11,617 nt of DNA from Pseudohongiella sp. Its GTDB lineage: Bacteria; Pseudomonadota; Gammaproteobacteria; Pseudomonadales; Pseudohongiellaceae. The translations under genes were made by a program, and so were the position numbers. The stretch lies in contig JAUSPW010000519.1 in assembly GCA_030652635.1 (NCBI GenBank), positions 1-11,617 of the forward strand, in the 5' to 3' direction. The notes under the pieces were generated by a model. It was not told the DNA's origin. It ran no database searches and saw only the letters and a list, made by a program, of their open reading frames with translations. The first letter of the stretch is position 1. Each line of letters starts with the position of its first letter. This document shows, one piece after another, positions 1-6,406 of the stretch.

Positions 1-51
1 CCAGGCCAAATGCGAAGCCTCTATATTGAGTCTCTGTGATTGGATTGTGAT

Positions 52-363
52 TCAACGTGGCGGCAAACCTCTGACCATCGTTAGAAATTCCAGTCGCGTG
101 CCAGCCCGTCGGTGCTCGGACAGTGCCTGATATTCCGGGTCGGCGTACCAGGCTTTAGCTTGGGCCTCTGACGGAAACTTGAACAGGATCATGCGGCCAG
201 AACGTGGGGAGTCTCCCTCCAGTGTGACGGCCGAGTCGTCGAAGGTGACAAACTCTCCTCCGTATCGTTTGAGCAGCGGGAAAAACCCCTTTTCGTATTG
301 GCGGTAGGTGGCAGTGTCAGTGACGTGCAGGTTCACAATCATGTATACAGCAACATCGGTCAT
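52..363 (-). CDS. DUF1330 family small protein
   Basis: This 103-residue protein is probably cytoplasmic, with no signal peptide or membrane segment. Its sequence fits DUF1330, a small dimeric alpha/beta-barrel (ferredoxin-like) fold. It has an early beta strand (VAVYMIVNLHV), a Tyr-rich helix (TYRQYEKGFFPLLKRYGG), a middle strand ending in RMILFKFPS, and the helix AQAKAWYADPEYQAL, where the W-Y-x-x-P-E-Y pattern is typical of the family. The length is also normal for the family. The start is supported by GGAG about 7 bases before the ATG. It lies 18 bases after the hydrolase stop, so it is probably the last gene of the oxidoreductase run. No biochemical role is established for most members, and none can be assigned here. 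The family call is confident; the function is unknown. Confidence 0.85.
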   Translation of the reverse strand: MTDVAVYMIVNLHVTDTATYRQYEKGFFPLLKRYGGEFVTFDDSAVTLEGDSPRSGRMILFKFPSEAQAKAWYADPEYQALSEHRRAGTRLEFLTMVRGLPPR

Positions 364-381
364 GGGTTAACTCCGTTATTT

Positions 382-1485
382 TTAAATGGTAATTTTCCGG
401 CCCAGCCAATCCAGAATGATGCGGTTCACTTCGTCCGGCTGCTCCTGTTGAGTCCAGTGACCACTGTCCTGTACCGTGTATTTCTCCAGATCTGCAATAA
501 AATCCTCCATGCCGTCGGCTGATGCGGGCGGCAGGATTACATCATGTTCCGCGCCGATATACAGACAAGGAACATCAATGGTGTTGCGCGCATTTGCCAG
601 TGCAACCGCCGTGCGGATTGCCGAGCGATACCAATTCAGGCCACCGGTAAACCCGGTAGATTCGTAGGCGCGGATGTAATAGTCCATGACGTCATCGCTG
701 AGAAATGTTTCCCCGGGTTGAACGCCTTGCTGCAACATACCCAGAAAATCCATGCGCCGCTCCAGTGAATCTTCCGGCAGACCTGCAAAAACCTCCTTGT
801 TCCATATACCACCCCGCGACAGGAAAAATTCAAATGCTTTGCGGACATCGGCCTCCAGCACGGCTTCTGCGCGGCCGGGTTCCTGGAAGGTATTAAAATA
901 ATAATCAGCGGTTCTGACGATCAACGAGGGCTCGCTGCCTTGCACCGGCGGTAGGTTGCCGGGTCGGTTGGCGGCGGTGTTTAAACCGATAATACCCAGA
1001 CAGCGATCCGGATACACCCGCGGCAGGGTCCACACCACCGCGCCACCCCAGTCGTGACCCACAAACACCGCTTTGTCGATACCCTTGGCATCCAGCATGC
1101 CAATCAGATCGGCACAAAATACGTCCATGCCATAGTCAGCGACATCATCAGATCCACCGGTCAGCCCGTAACCACGCTGATCCGGGGCAATGGCGTGGAA
1201 GCCGGCAGCGGCCACCGGCCCGATCTGATTGCGCCAGCTCAGTGCCAGTTCCGGAAAACCATGACAAAACACAACGGCTGGGCCAGAGCCCTGCTCGTAG
1301 ACCGCCATGCGGATGCCGTTTGTGTCAACAGTGTGCAGGCCCGGCATCATCGGCGCCGGACCCAGGCTGGCATCTTGGGCAAATACCGACGGGATTAACC
1401 GGGGCGCACCTATTCCGACGCCTAGTCCCGCGTAGAGCCCCGCGCTCACTGCGCCCAGCAAAAAACGACGACGATTGTTGACCAC
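382..1485 (-). CDS. Tat-exported alpha/beta hydrolase, epoxide-hydrolase type
   Basis: This is an alpha/beta-hydrolase-fold enzyme of about 367 residues, probably periplasmic. From a GTG start it begins with a twin-arginine signal (R5-R6-R7-F-L-L, then a hydrophobic stretch and a VFA|QD cleavage site near residue 36). The catalytic pattern is that of epoxide hydrolases and dehalogenases: HGFPE oxyanion motif (75-79), GHDWGG with Asp145 as nucleophile, a lid with YFNTFQEPG and GGLNWYR, acid Asp315 in GAEHD, and His343 in SGHW. An Asp nucleophile rather than Ser argues against a simple esterase. I chose GTG at 1485 because AGGAGG lies 8 bases upstream and the Tat motif follows at once. An in-frame ATG at 1530 would add 15 residues but has no good ribosome site and would put the Tat motif unusually deep. 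It follows the small oxidoreductase subunit by 79 bases. The substrate is unknown; dehalogenase activity is less likely but possible. Confidence 0.88.
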   Translation of the reverse strand: MVNNRRRFLLGAVSAGLYAGLGVGIGAPRLIPSVFAQDASLGPAPMMPGLHTVDTNGIRMAVYEQGSGPAVVFCHGFPELALSWRNQIGPVAAAGFHAIAPDQRGYGLTGGSDDVADYGMDVFCADLIGMLDAKGIDKAVFVGHDWGGAVVWTLPRVYPDRCLGIIGLNTAANRPGNLPPVQGSEPSLIVRTADYYFNTFQEPGRAEAVLEADVRKAFEFFLSRGGIWNKEVFAGLPEDSLERRMDFLGMLQQGVQPGETFLSDDVMDYYIRAYESTGFTGGLNWYRSAIRTAVALANARNTIDVPCLYIGAEHDVILPPASADGMEDFIADLEKYTVQDSGHWTQQEQPDEVNRIILDWLGRKITI

Positions 1486-1493
1486 GGCGGTTA

Positions 1494-1499
1494 CCTCCT
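1494..1499 (-). promoter_or_regulatory. Strong ribosome-binding site deciding the hydrolase start
   Basis: On the minus strand the bases read AGGAGG, a full match to the core Shine-Dalgarno sequence, 8 bases before a GTG codon at 1485-1483. The upstream in-frame ATG at 1530 lies before this site. The ribosome site therefore favours the GTG start and an N-terminus that begins just before the twin-arginine motif. Confidence 0.75.
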
Positions 1500-1500
1500 G

Positions 1501-1516
1501 AACACATGAGTGTGTT
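1501..1516 (-). repeat. 6-bp inverted repeat beside the hydrolase ribosome site
   Basis: The sequence AACACA-TGAG-TGTGTT is a perfect 6-bp inverted repeat with a 4-base loop. In the transcript it would fold one base upstream of the AGGAGG ribosome-binding site of the hydrolase gene. It could modulate translation of that gene inside the polycistronic message, or be a small operator or processing site. No U-run follows, so it is not a rho-independent terminator. The structure is read directly; any function is inference, and a stem this short can occur by chance. Confidence 0.4.
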
Positions 1517-1564
1517 GTGCAGCATTGCAATTGAATTTTATTACTCGCGGCGCAGCCACGATAG

Positions 1565-2278
1565 TTAGCGTACCGTTTGTTCCACGCCCAGCCTGATCAA
1601 CACGTCCTGCGGTGGTCCCTCATAGTTTGATGAAGGCTGGTTGCCCACATAACCGATCGCCTCCCAACCCGGCGGCGTGGCGTAGTAGGCGGCAGCGGCC
1701 AGTGAACGAAACCTGCTGAAGAATCTGGCTGCAGATCTGAATTCATCTGTCGCATCTTGCACAAAACAGATGTCATCGCAGATTGCGCGTTGTTGTTCCG
1801 GTGTCAGCACGGCAAACGCTTGTTGAAAGCGTCTGACTGCCTCTGCATCAATCCAATCCAGCCCCGGCAGTACAATCTCGCGATCAAGCCGTTGGGCGGC
1901 ATAGGGTGCGCTGACCCATTCATCAACAAAGTCGATGACATGCACGTCGCTGGCTGCAGGTCCAAGATTGTCCGCCGGCAGGATAACGTCTGCTAGAGCC
2001 ACGGCCGCGGCACGTTGTGCCGGGTTCAGTGTTAACGGCCACACATCGCCCGGGCTGTATGCCTGGTTTAGCCGCGGATCGCCGCCATAACCCGTGGCAG
2101 ACACGGCAGGGACGGTGGGCAGTGGTTCAGCACCGAATACCGATGCGTCGCCCAGTTTCAGCGCAGCGGCCACGGCAACAAACCATTTGAAAACGGTGCG
2201 TCGCGGTAACCGTGGCAGGTGATTCACAATGACGGGAACTGCGCTGAGTGACTCGGGTTCCTGATAATCATGCGACAT
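1565..2278 (-). CDS. Gluconate 2-dehydrogenase subunit 3 family protein (Tat-exported small subunit)
   Basis: This 237-residue protein fits the gluconate 2-dehydrogenase subunit 3 (gamma) family. Members are small partners of periplasmic GMC flavoproteins. In the FAD-dependent glucose dehydrogenase system the small subunit carries the Tat signal and helps mature and export the catalytic subunit. Here the Tat-like motif is P-R26-R27-T-V-F-K, followed by a hydrophobic Ala-rich stretch and a possible FGA|EP cleavage near residue 50. The mature part has family hallmarks: LNPAQRAAAVALADVILPAD, VIDFVDEW, a long helical middle with FFSRFRSLAAAAYY, and a C-terminal GWEAIGYVGNQ. The motif has Val where Phe is usual, which is weak but acceptable. 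Its ATG shares one base with the stop of the GMC gene (TAATG), so the two are probably translationally coupled and made in equal amounts. The role as export escort is inferred from the family and context. Confidence 0.87.
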   Translation of the reverse strand: MSHDYQEPESLSAVPVIVNHLPRLPRRTVFKWFVAVAAALKLGDASVFGAEPLPTVPAVSATGYGGDPRLNQAYSPGDVWPLTLNPAQRAAAVALADVILPADNLGPAASDVHVIDFVDEWVSAPYAAQRLDREIVLPGLDWIDAEAVRRFQQAFAVLTPEQQRAICDDICFVQDATDEFRSAARFFSRFRSLAAAAYYATPPGWEAIGYVGNQPSSNYEGPPQDVLIRLGVEQTVR

Positions 2279-4065
2279 TAGAGTAGCCCCTTTTTCGATT
2301 GATCAACCAGGTAGTCACCGGCGCGCCACGCCAGCGCCATGATGGTGAGTGTTGGATTTTTGTCTGCATTGGAAGGAAAGGGTGTCCCATCCACCAAAAA
2401 CAGATTCTTCACGTCCCAAGTCTGGTTGTAGCCATTGCACACCGAGGTGTTTCGGTCGCTGCCCATGATGGCGCCGCCCACTTCATGGATGATTTTGCCG
2501 CCCGGTTCGATACGGTTGCGCGCGGTCGTGACGCCGCGAACGGTGCCGCCCATGGTTTCAATCAGTTCTTTGAACGTCTGTTCCGCGTGGTCACACATGC
2601 GCTGTTCATGTTCAGCCCATTTCCAGTGCCATCTCAGCACGGGAATACCCCATTTGTCCGTGACTCTGGGGTCTAGTTCCGCAAAACAATTGTCGTTAGG
2701 AATCATCTCGCCTCGGCAGGCAAACCCCATGAAGGAACCGTAATAGCGTCGCGCTTCCTGTTTATACTTTGAGCCGTAGGCACCGGCCCCCAGATCATCG
2801 GGCAGGGGATTGCCGCCCCCCGGCATGCCACGCGTCGCTCCCATCTCAATGTGGTAACCGCGCGGGAAGCCCAGTTTTGCCGCATCCTTGTAAAGCCACC
2901 ACGGTGCATAAAAATGTGAACCACCGGCCCCGTCTTCGTTGTAAGGCGGTAGATTCTCCAAGGCCGGAATCTGCCCCTGCAGGCTGGTGCCCACCGTATC
3001 CATGATGTACTTGCCGACCAGGCCGGAACTGTTGGCAAGTCCGTCAGGAAACAAAGGGCTTTTGGAGTTGAGCATGATGCGCACCGTTTCACCACTGCTG
3101 GCCGCCAGCACTACCGCTCTGGCGTTCACCTGCACATCCTTGCCGGTAGTTTTGTCGATAAACGAAACACCAGTTGCTTTGCCGTCCGCCCCGACCAAAA
3201 CTTCTCGCACGTGCGCATTGGCAACAATGTCAAGATTGCCGGTGGCCAGCGCCGGCGGCAGGTGCACGGTTGTGCTTTGGTAGTTAGCGCCGGTTGAACA
3301 GCCACGCCCACACGGGGTCGCCCAGAAACAGGCAGAGCGTGCGCGCATGGCATCGCCCACAATTTTCTGTGCCCAGTTGTTGCCGGGAAACAGCACGGCG
3401 GGCAGCCTGTCAGCATCAAGCTTTTGCGTCAGCACCGCTCGGTGGATGGGAACAATCGGGATACCCAGAGTCTTGCCATGTTTCTGCGCCAGCAACTCAC
3501 CCGCGCGACCTTTTGGCGGCGGCTGCAGCACGCCAGCGGGGGAGTCCGGGGTATTTTCCAGTCCTTCCGTGGAACCATAAACGCCAATGAGTTGCTCAAC
3601 TTTGGTGTAGTACGGTTCTATGTCTTGGTAATCAACTGGCCAGTCCAGCCCAAATCCGTCACGTGATCTGGGTTTAAAATCATAAGGGCCGTTGCGCAGC
3701 GAGATGCGTCCCCAGTGGTTGGTGCGGCCGCCCAGCATCCGTGCTCGCCACCACCAGAACTGCTCTTCCGGTTTGTCGCTTGCCTGCGTGTACGGCTCAG
3801 GCTCCATCTGCCAGCCGCCGTCCACCGTGGCATCATGGAAGCCGAATTCTTTGTCGGGCGTGGCGTTGCCGAGCAGAGGCGCCTGATCGCGGCGCTGAAA
3901 CATCGGTGTTTCTGTGACCGGATCGTAGGCGCGTCCTGCCTCCAGCATCAGGCACTTGATGCCGGCCAGCGTGAGTGTGAAGGCCATCTGCCCACCCCCA
4001 GCGCCGGAACCCACAATAATGACATCGTAGTCTTTGGTGGCTTCTTCGGCCTTGATGGTCAACAT
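2278..4065 (-). CDS. GMC-family FAD-dependent oxidoreductase (dehydrogenase catalytic subunit)
   Basis: This 595-residue flavoprotein of the glucose-methanol-choline family oxidises an alcohol or sugar hydroxyl with FAD. The N-terminal Rossmann motif is VGSGAGGG (18-25), with Glu42 in LEAG expected to bind the ADP ribose. The GMC signature GGRTNHWGR is at 112-120. The C-terminal domain has HEVGGAIMGSD with His527 as the likely catalytic base, and DGTPFPSNADKNPTLTIMAL with Asn570 as its partner. Three cysteines (246, 252, 256) sit where related dehydrogenases hold a Cys cluster. There is no signal peptide, so export would depend on the Tat-signal-bearing small subunit encoded next. The start is supported by AAAAGGAG 6 bases upstream. 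No cytochrome c subunit is encoded nearby, so the electron acceptor is unknown. The closest general relatives are gluconate, sorbitol and glucose dehydrogenases; the actual substrate cannot be read. Confidence 0.92.
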   Translation of the reverse strand: MLTIKAEEATKDYDVIIVGSGAGGGQMAFTLTLAGIKCLMLEAGRAYDPVTETPMFQRRDQAPLLGNATPDKEFGFHDATVDGGWQMEPEPYTQASDKPEEQFWWWRARMLGGRTNHWGRISLRNGPYDFKPRSRDGFGLDWPVDYQDIEPYYTKVEQLIGVYGSTEGLENTPDSPAGVLQPPPKGRAGELLAQKHGKTLGIPIVPIHRAVLTQKLDADRLPAVLFPGNNWAQKIVGDAMRARSACFWATPCGRGCSTGANYQSTTVHLPPALATGNLDIVANAHVREVLVGADGKATGVSFIDKTTGKDVQVNARAVVLAASSGETVRIMLNSKSPLFPDGLANSSGLVGKYIMDTVGTSLQGQIPALENLPPYNEDGAGGSHFYAPWWLYKDAAKLGFPRGYHIEMGATRGMPGGGNPLPDDLGAGAYGSKYKQEARRYYGSFMGFACRGEMIPNDNCFAELDPRVTDKWGIPVLRWHWKWAEHEQRMCDHAEQTFKELIETMGGTVRGVTTARNRIEPGGKIIHEVGGAIMGSDRNTSVCNGYNQTWDVKNLFLVDGTPFPSNADKNPTLTIMALAWRAGDYLVDQSKKGLL

Positions 4066-4081
4066 GCAGGCTCCTTTTACT

Positions 4082-4150
4082 TTTTATTGTGCGCGGTGGC
4101 GTAGTTTTTGCCCAAGCGTTTATACAGCGCATCTGACCGTCACAATAAAA
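4082..4150 (-). promoter_or_regulatory. Candidate promoter and paired operator half-sites upstream of the GMC gene
   Basis: The 105-base gap between the secreted-protein gene and the GMC gene holds a perfect 10-bp inverted repeat: TTTTATTGTG at 4082-4091 and CACAATAAAA at 4141-4150, 49 bases apart. Between and partly over the arms, on the minus strand, lie a TATAAA -10-like hexamer (4119-4124) and a TTGTGA -35-like hexamer (4140-4145), but with only 15 bases between them, which is short. The distal arm overlaps the -35-like element, while the proximal arm lies between the -10-like element and the ribosome site. This arrangement would suit a repressor that binds both half-sites. The repeat is seen directly; the promoter and the regulation are inference. 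Confidence 0.35.
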
Positions 4151-4170
4151 CAGGCCCCTTCAATACACAA

Positions 4171-6267
4171 TCATGGCTTGATACAGAAGGTTCCTGATAC
4201 CTCCGCATATTGTTTGTTCAGTGTTGGATATCCATCACCCGATGCCTTGAAACTGTAGCTGCCTCTGATTTCCGGCGTCACAGCGGTTATTTTGATTTCT
4301 CCCATCGGTTTGTTTTTGCCAAAGTCCCGGTTGGTTCTCCAATCATCATTAACGCCGCCATTAACCGCAATCAGCCGACCGACGGCCCCGGTATTGGTAA
4401 GCCCCGTGCCGACGCCGGCATTCAGGAACGACAGCGTTTTATTGGCGACCAGATTGGCCGGCGTCAACATCATCTGAACCTGATAGCGGTTACTGCCAGA
4501 GGTCGCGTCCAGAATCAGCGCAACATCGGTGGACTTCAAATCAGAGAACACCGTGTTGCCCGCTGCGCGTCTACCGGTTCCCGTGGCATTGCCGGGTTTG
4601 ATTTGTGTCCAGTAACTTTCGAAGTTTGTTGGACTCACATTGATGGTATTCACACAAGAGGTAGAGCCTGAGCTGCCGCCCGAACCGCCTGTTGAGCCTC
4701 CTGAACCTGGAACGCTGGGAGGCGGTGTGGTGACATTGGCTGCTCTCACCTGAGTACCGTTCGCACGGATGCTGCCGTCGAGACGGTACTCCATGTTTAA
4801 TGCTGCATTTAATTTGAACGGCCCGTTAAAGACTGTCCTTGCTGGCCAGACACCTGACTCTCCAAACACCTGACCGCTACCAGACAGGGCCAATTGCAAG
4901 CGTCCCGTGGTATCGGAGGTTGGCTCCAGACGTAACTGAATCTGACCTGTCAGTTGGTCGGCCGACGAGGTTATTACCCAAGACACGCGTCCTGAGTTGT
5001 CAGTAACTGCACAATATTGTCCTTGCGTGATGCTGACGTAATTGTCGTGTGGCTGACCGTAAGGGGTGGGCAAGGTAATCACCCTGCCATCCAGCGCAGA
5101 TTCATTAATTCTGCCACTGATATAAATTTCGCAGGCGCTGGCTTGGCCGGTATCAGCGCGCACGATGATGCCAAAACTCAGAGCGTGTGGCGAATTGCTT
5201 GTGCTTCTTCTTAGTTCAACCAAGGTTGCTTCAGAATAACTGACTGATATGTTGCGGTTGTCGCCAGTTACTACCTCACCAAGAATGTTGGCCGAACTGC
5301 TTTGAGTGATGTTCAGCGTGACGCCGGCTGATGGAAATGTCACGAAGGGAGACAATGACCCAAATTGTGCAAATGGCACCACACTTTCCCGGCTGGCCTG
5401 AGCACTAGCAGCAGGTGGCAACGCCGGCAAGGCTGGCCGTGGTCGGACATTGACGACTTCAAGGTTGCCAAAGCGCATGGCCTTATCATCCAGCAAGGTC
5501 ATGTAAAGTTCGTAAACCTCAGCACCCACAATCACCTGAGGTAAATACAGTTTTCCGTCCTGCCCGAATCGCATCGGGCGAGTGCCGGCAGCTATACCGG
5601 GATTATAAAAGTACGCATCCACCAGCGTGAACTCGAAGGGCTCCACCCGTGTCAGTTGCAAGGATGCATTGGCAATGCCCGAGCCGGGCACGTCTACCAC
5701 AGGCAGGTTGACGATGCCCGTTGCGTCGTTAAAAACCGAAATAATATCCACACTCAGCAACGCTGAGTTCCCGGAGAAATTGACCGGGTTGGCCGTCACG
5801 GCTGCTTTTGTCGAACTTAGGGACTGATAACCGTTGCGAGGCAATTGATCGCGCTGATAGGTCAGTGTATCAATGGTGCCAAGTCGCACACTGCCGCCAC
5901 TGGCGGACAAAAATCCGGACGGCAGCCGATAGTCCACAGGGAGTCGCGATAATGCCGAAAATGCGTCCGTGCCAATCAACACCGAGGTGTTGGCCGTTTG
6001 TGAACTGCTCAGGTTGGAAGGGAAGGTGAATGTCAGTCCGGGTTGCCCGTTTGCATCAAAGGCACGCAAGGTTTGCCCTGCCAGGTTTTGCTGATTGTCA
6101 CTGGTCGTGGACAGTTTGATGTACTGCGCAGTGCCATCGCCGCTGGAAAAAATCTCGCTGATGCGCCAGGCGTCTGAGGCCAGCGCTGCGCCTGAGTCGA
6201 GGAGGGCGGTCAAGAAAATCGAGAACAATGATATGGTCGCACGTGGAAACGAAAAATATTTACTCAT
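4171..6267 (-). CDS. Secreted multidomain protein with lamin-tail-like N-terminus, function unknown
   Basis: This 698-residue protein has a Sec signal peptide (basic start, hydrophobic 10-29, cleavage ALA|SD after residue 30). I do not recognise the full-length protein. Residues about 32-150 resemble a degenerate lamin-tail-like beta domain seen in bacterial exported proteins: WRISEIFSSGDGTAQYIKL, a VLIGTDAF strand, LPSGFLSASGGSVRL, then a TLTYQRDQLPRNGYQSL end. A Pro/Ala-rich linker (about 275-292) leads to a beta-rich middle region (about 295-510). A low-complexity Pro/Gly/Ser linker follows (about 515-537). The C-terminal domain (538-698) opens with Cys538 and ends with Cys695, which could form a disulfide, and contains GEIKITAVTPEIRGSYSF. 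There is no C-terminal sorting or autotransporter signal. It could be periplasmic, surface or extracellular. Secretion is well supported, the domain boundaries are approximate, and the function is unknown. No strong ribosome site precedes the ATG. Confidence 0.8.
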   Translation of the reverse strand: MSKYFSFPRATISLFSIFLTALLDSGAALASDAWRISEIFSSGDGTAQYIKLSTTSDNQQNLAGQTLRAFDANGQPGLTFTFPSNLSSSQTANTSVLIGTDAFSALSRLPVDYRLPSGFLSASGGSVRLGTIDTLTYQRDQLPRNGYQSLSSTKAAVTANPVNFSGNSALLSVDIISVFNDATGIVNLPVVDVPGSGIANASLQLTRVEPFEFTLVDAYFYNPGIAAGTRPMRFGQDGKLYLPQVIVGAEVYELYMTLLDDKAMRFGNLEVVNVRPRPALPALPPAASAQASRESVVPFAQFGSLSPFVTFPSAGVTLNITQSSSANILGEVVTGDNRNISVSYSEATLVELRRSTSNSPHALSFGIIVRADTGQASACEIYISGRINESALDGRVITLPTPYGQPHDNYVSITQGQYCAVTDNSGRVSWVITSSADQLTGQIQLRLEPTSDTTGRLQLALSGSGQVFGESGVWPARTVFNGPFKLNAALNMEYRLDGSIRANGTQVRAANVTTPPPSVPGSGGSTGGSGGSSGSTSCVNTINVSPTNFESYWTQIKPGNATGTGRRAAGNTVFSDLKSTDVALILDATSGSNRYQVQMMLTPANLVANKTLSFLNAGVGTGLTNTGAVGRLIAVNGGVNDDWRTNRDFGKNKPMGEIKITAVTPEIRGSYSFKASGDGYPTLNKQYAEVSGTFCIKP

Positions 6268-6406
6268 AAACTATCTGTCCCAGAGAATTATCAGATCAAG
6301 CTGACCACAGTACGAAGCCCACAACAGCTCAGATTCTTACTGCGGTAGCGTTATCATAATCATAGCTAAAAAGCTTATTAGATGAATATTAGCCAAACAG
6401 GTATCC
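6268..6406. promoter_or_regulatory. Divergent intergenic region between the secreted-protein gene and the SMC operon
   Basis: These 139 bases must hold the promoters for both the minus-strand secreted-protein gene and the plus-strand SMC operon. The part nearest the operon (about 6350-6395) is AT-rich and contains -10-like hexamers such as CATAAT, but I see no convincing -35 partner on either strand. Two direct TATTAG repeats at 6376-6381 and 6387-6392 are 11 bases apart, about one helical turn, just before the first gene of the operon. That gene has only a weak AGG at 6399-6401 as a ribosome site. The presence of promoters is inferred from gene orientation. Confidence 0.4.

Noticed and set aside
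1..51. Possible terminator or gene left of the DUF1330 gene
   Set aside because: There is no stem of useful length followed by a T-run and no reading frame that can be supported in these 51 bases.
2299..4104. Several open frames of about 60-130 codons opposite or alongside the GMC gene
   Set aside because: The GMC frame has intact motifs from end to end. The others lack domains and ribosome sites and have the odd composition typical of shadow frames.
4141..4170. Possible terminator after the secreted-protein gene (AGGGGCCTGTTTT on the minus strand)
   Set aside because: The only stem is about 3 bp with a short T-run, too weak to call a rho-independent terminator.
4210..4671. 153-codon plus-strand open frame
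   Set aside because: It is antisense to the C-terminal domain of the secreted protein, with an unstructured, Arg-rich composition and no start signal. It is a shadow frame.
4661..4730. Gly/Ser-rich repeats in the secreted-protein gene as a DNA repeat or CRISPR-like array
   Set aside because: The repetition reflects a Gly/Ser protein linker. The DNA units are irregular and have no spacers.
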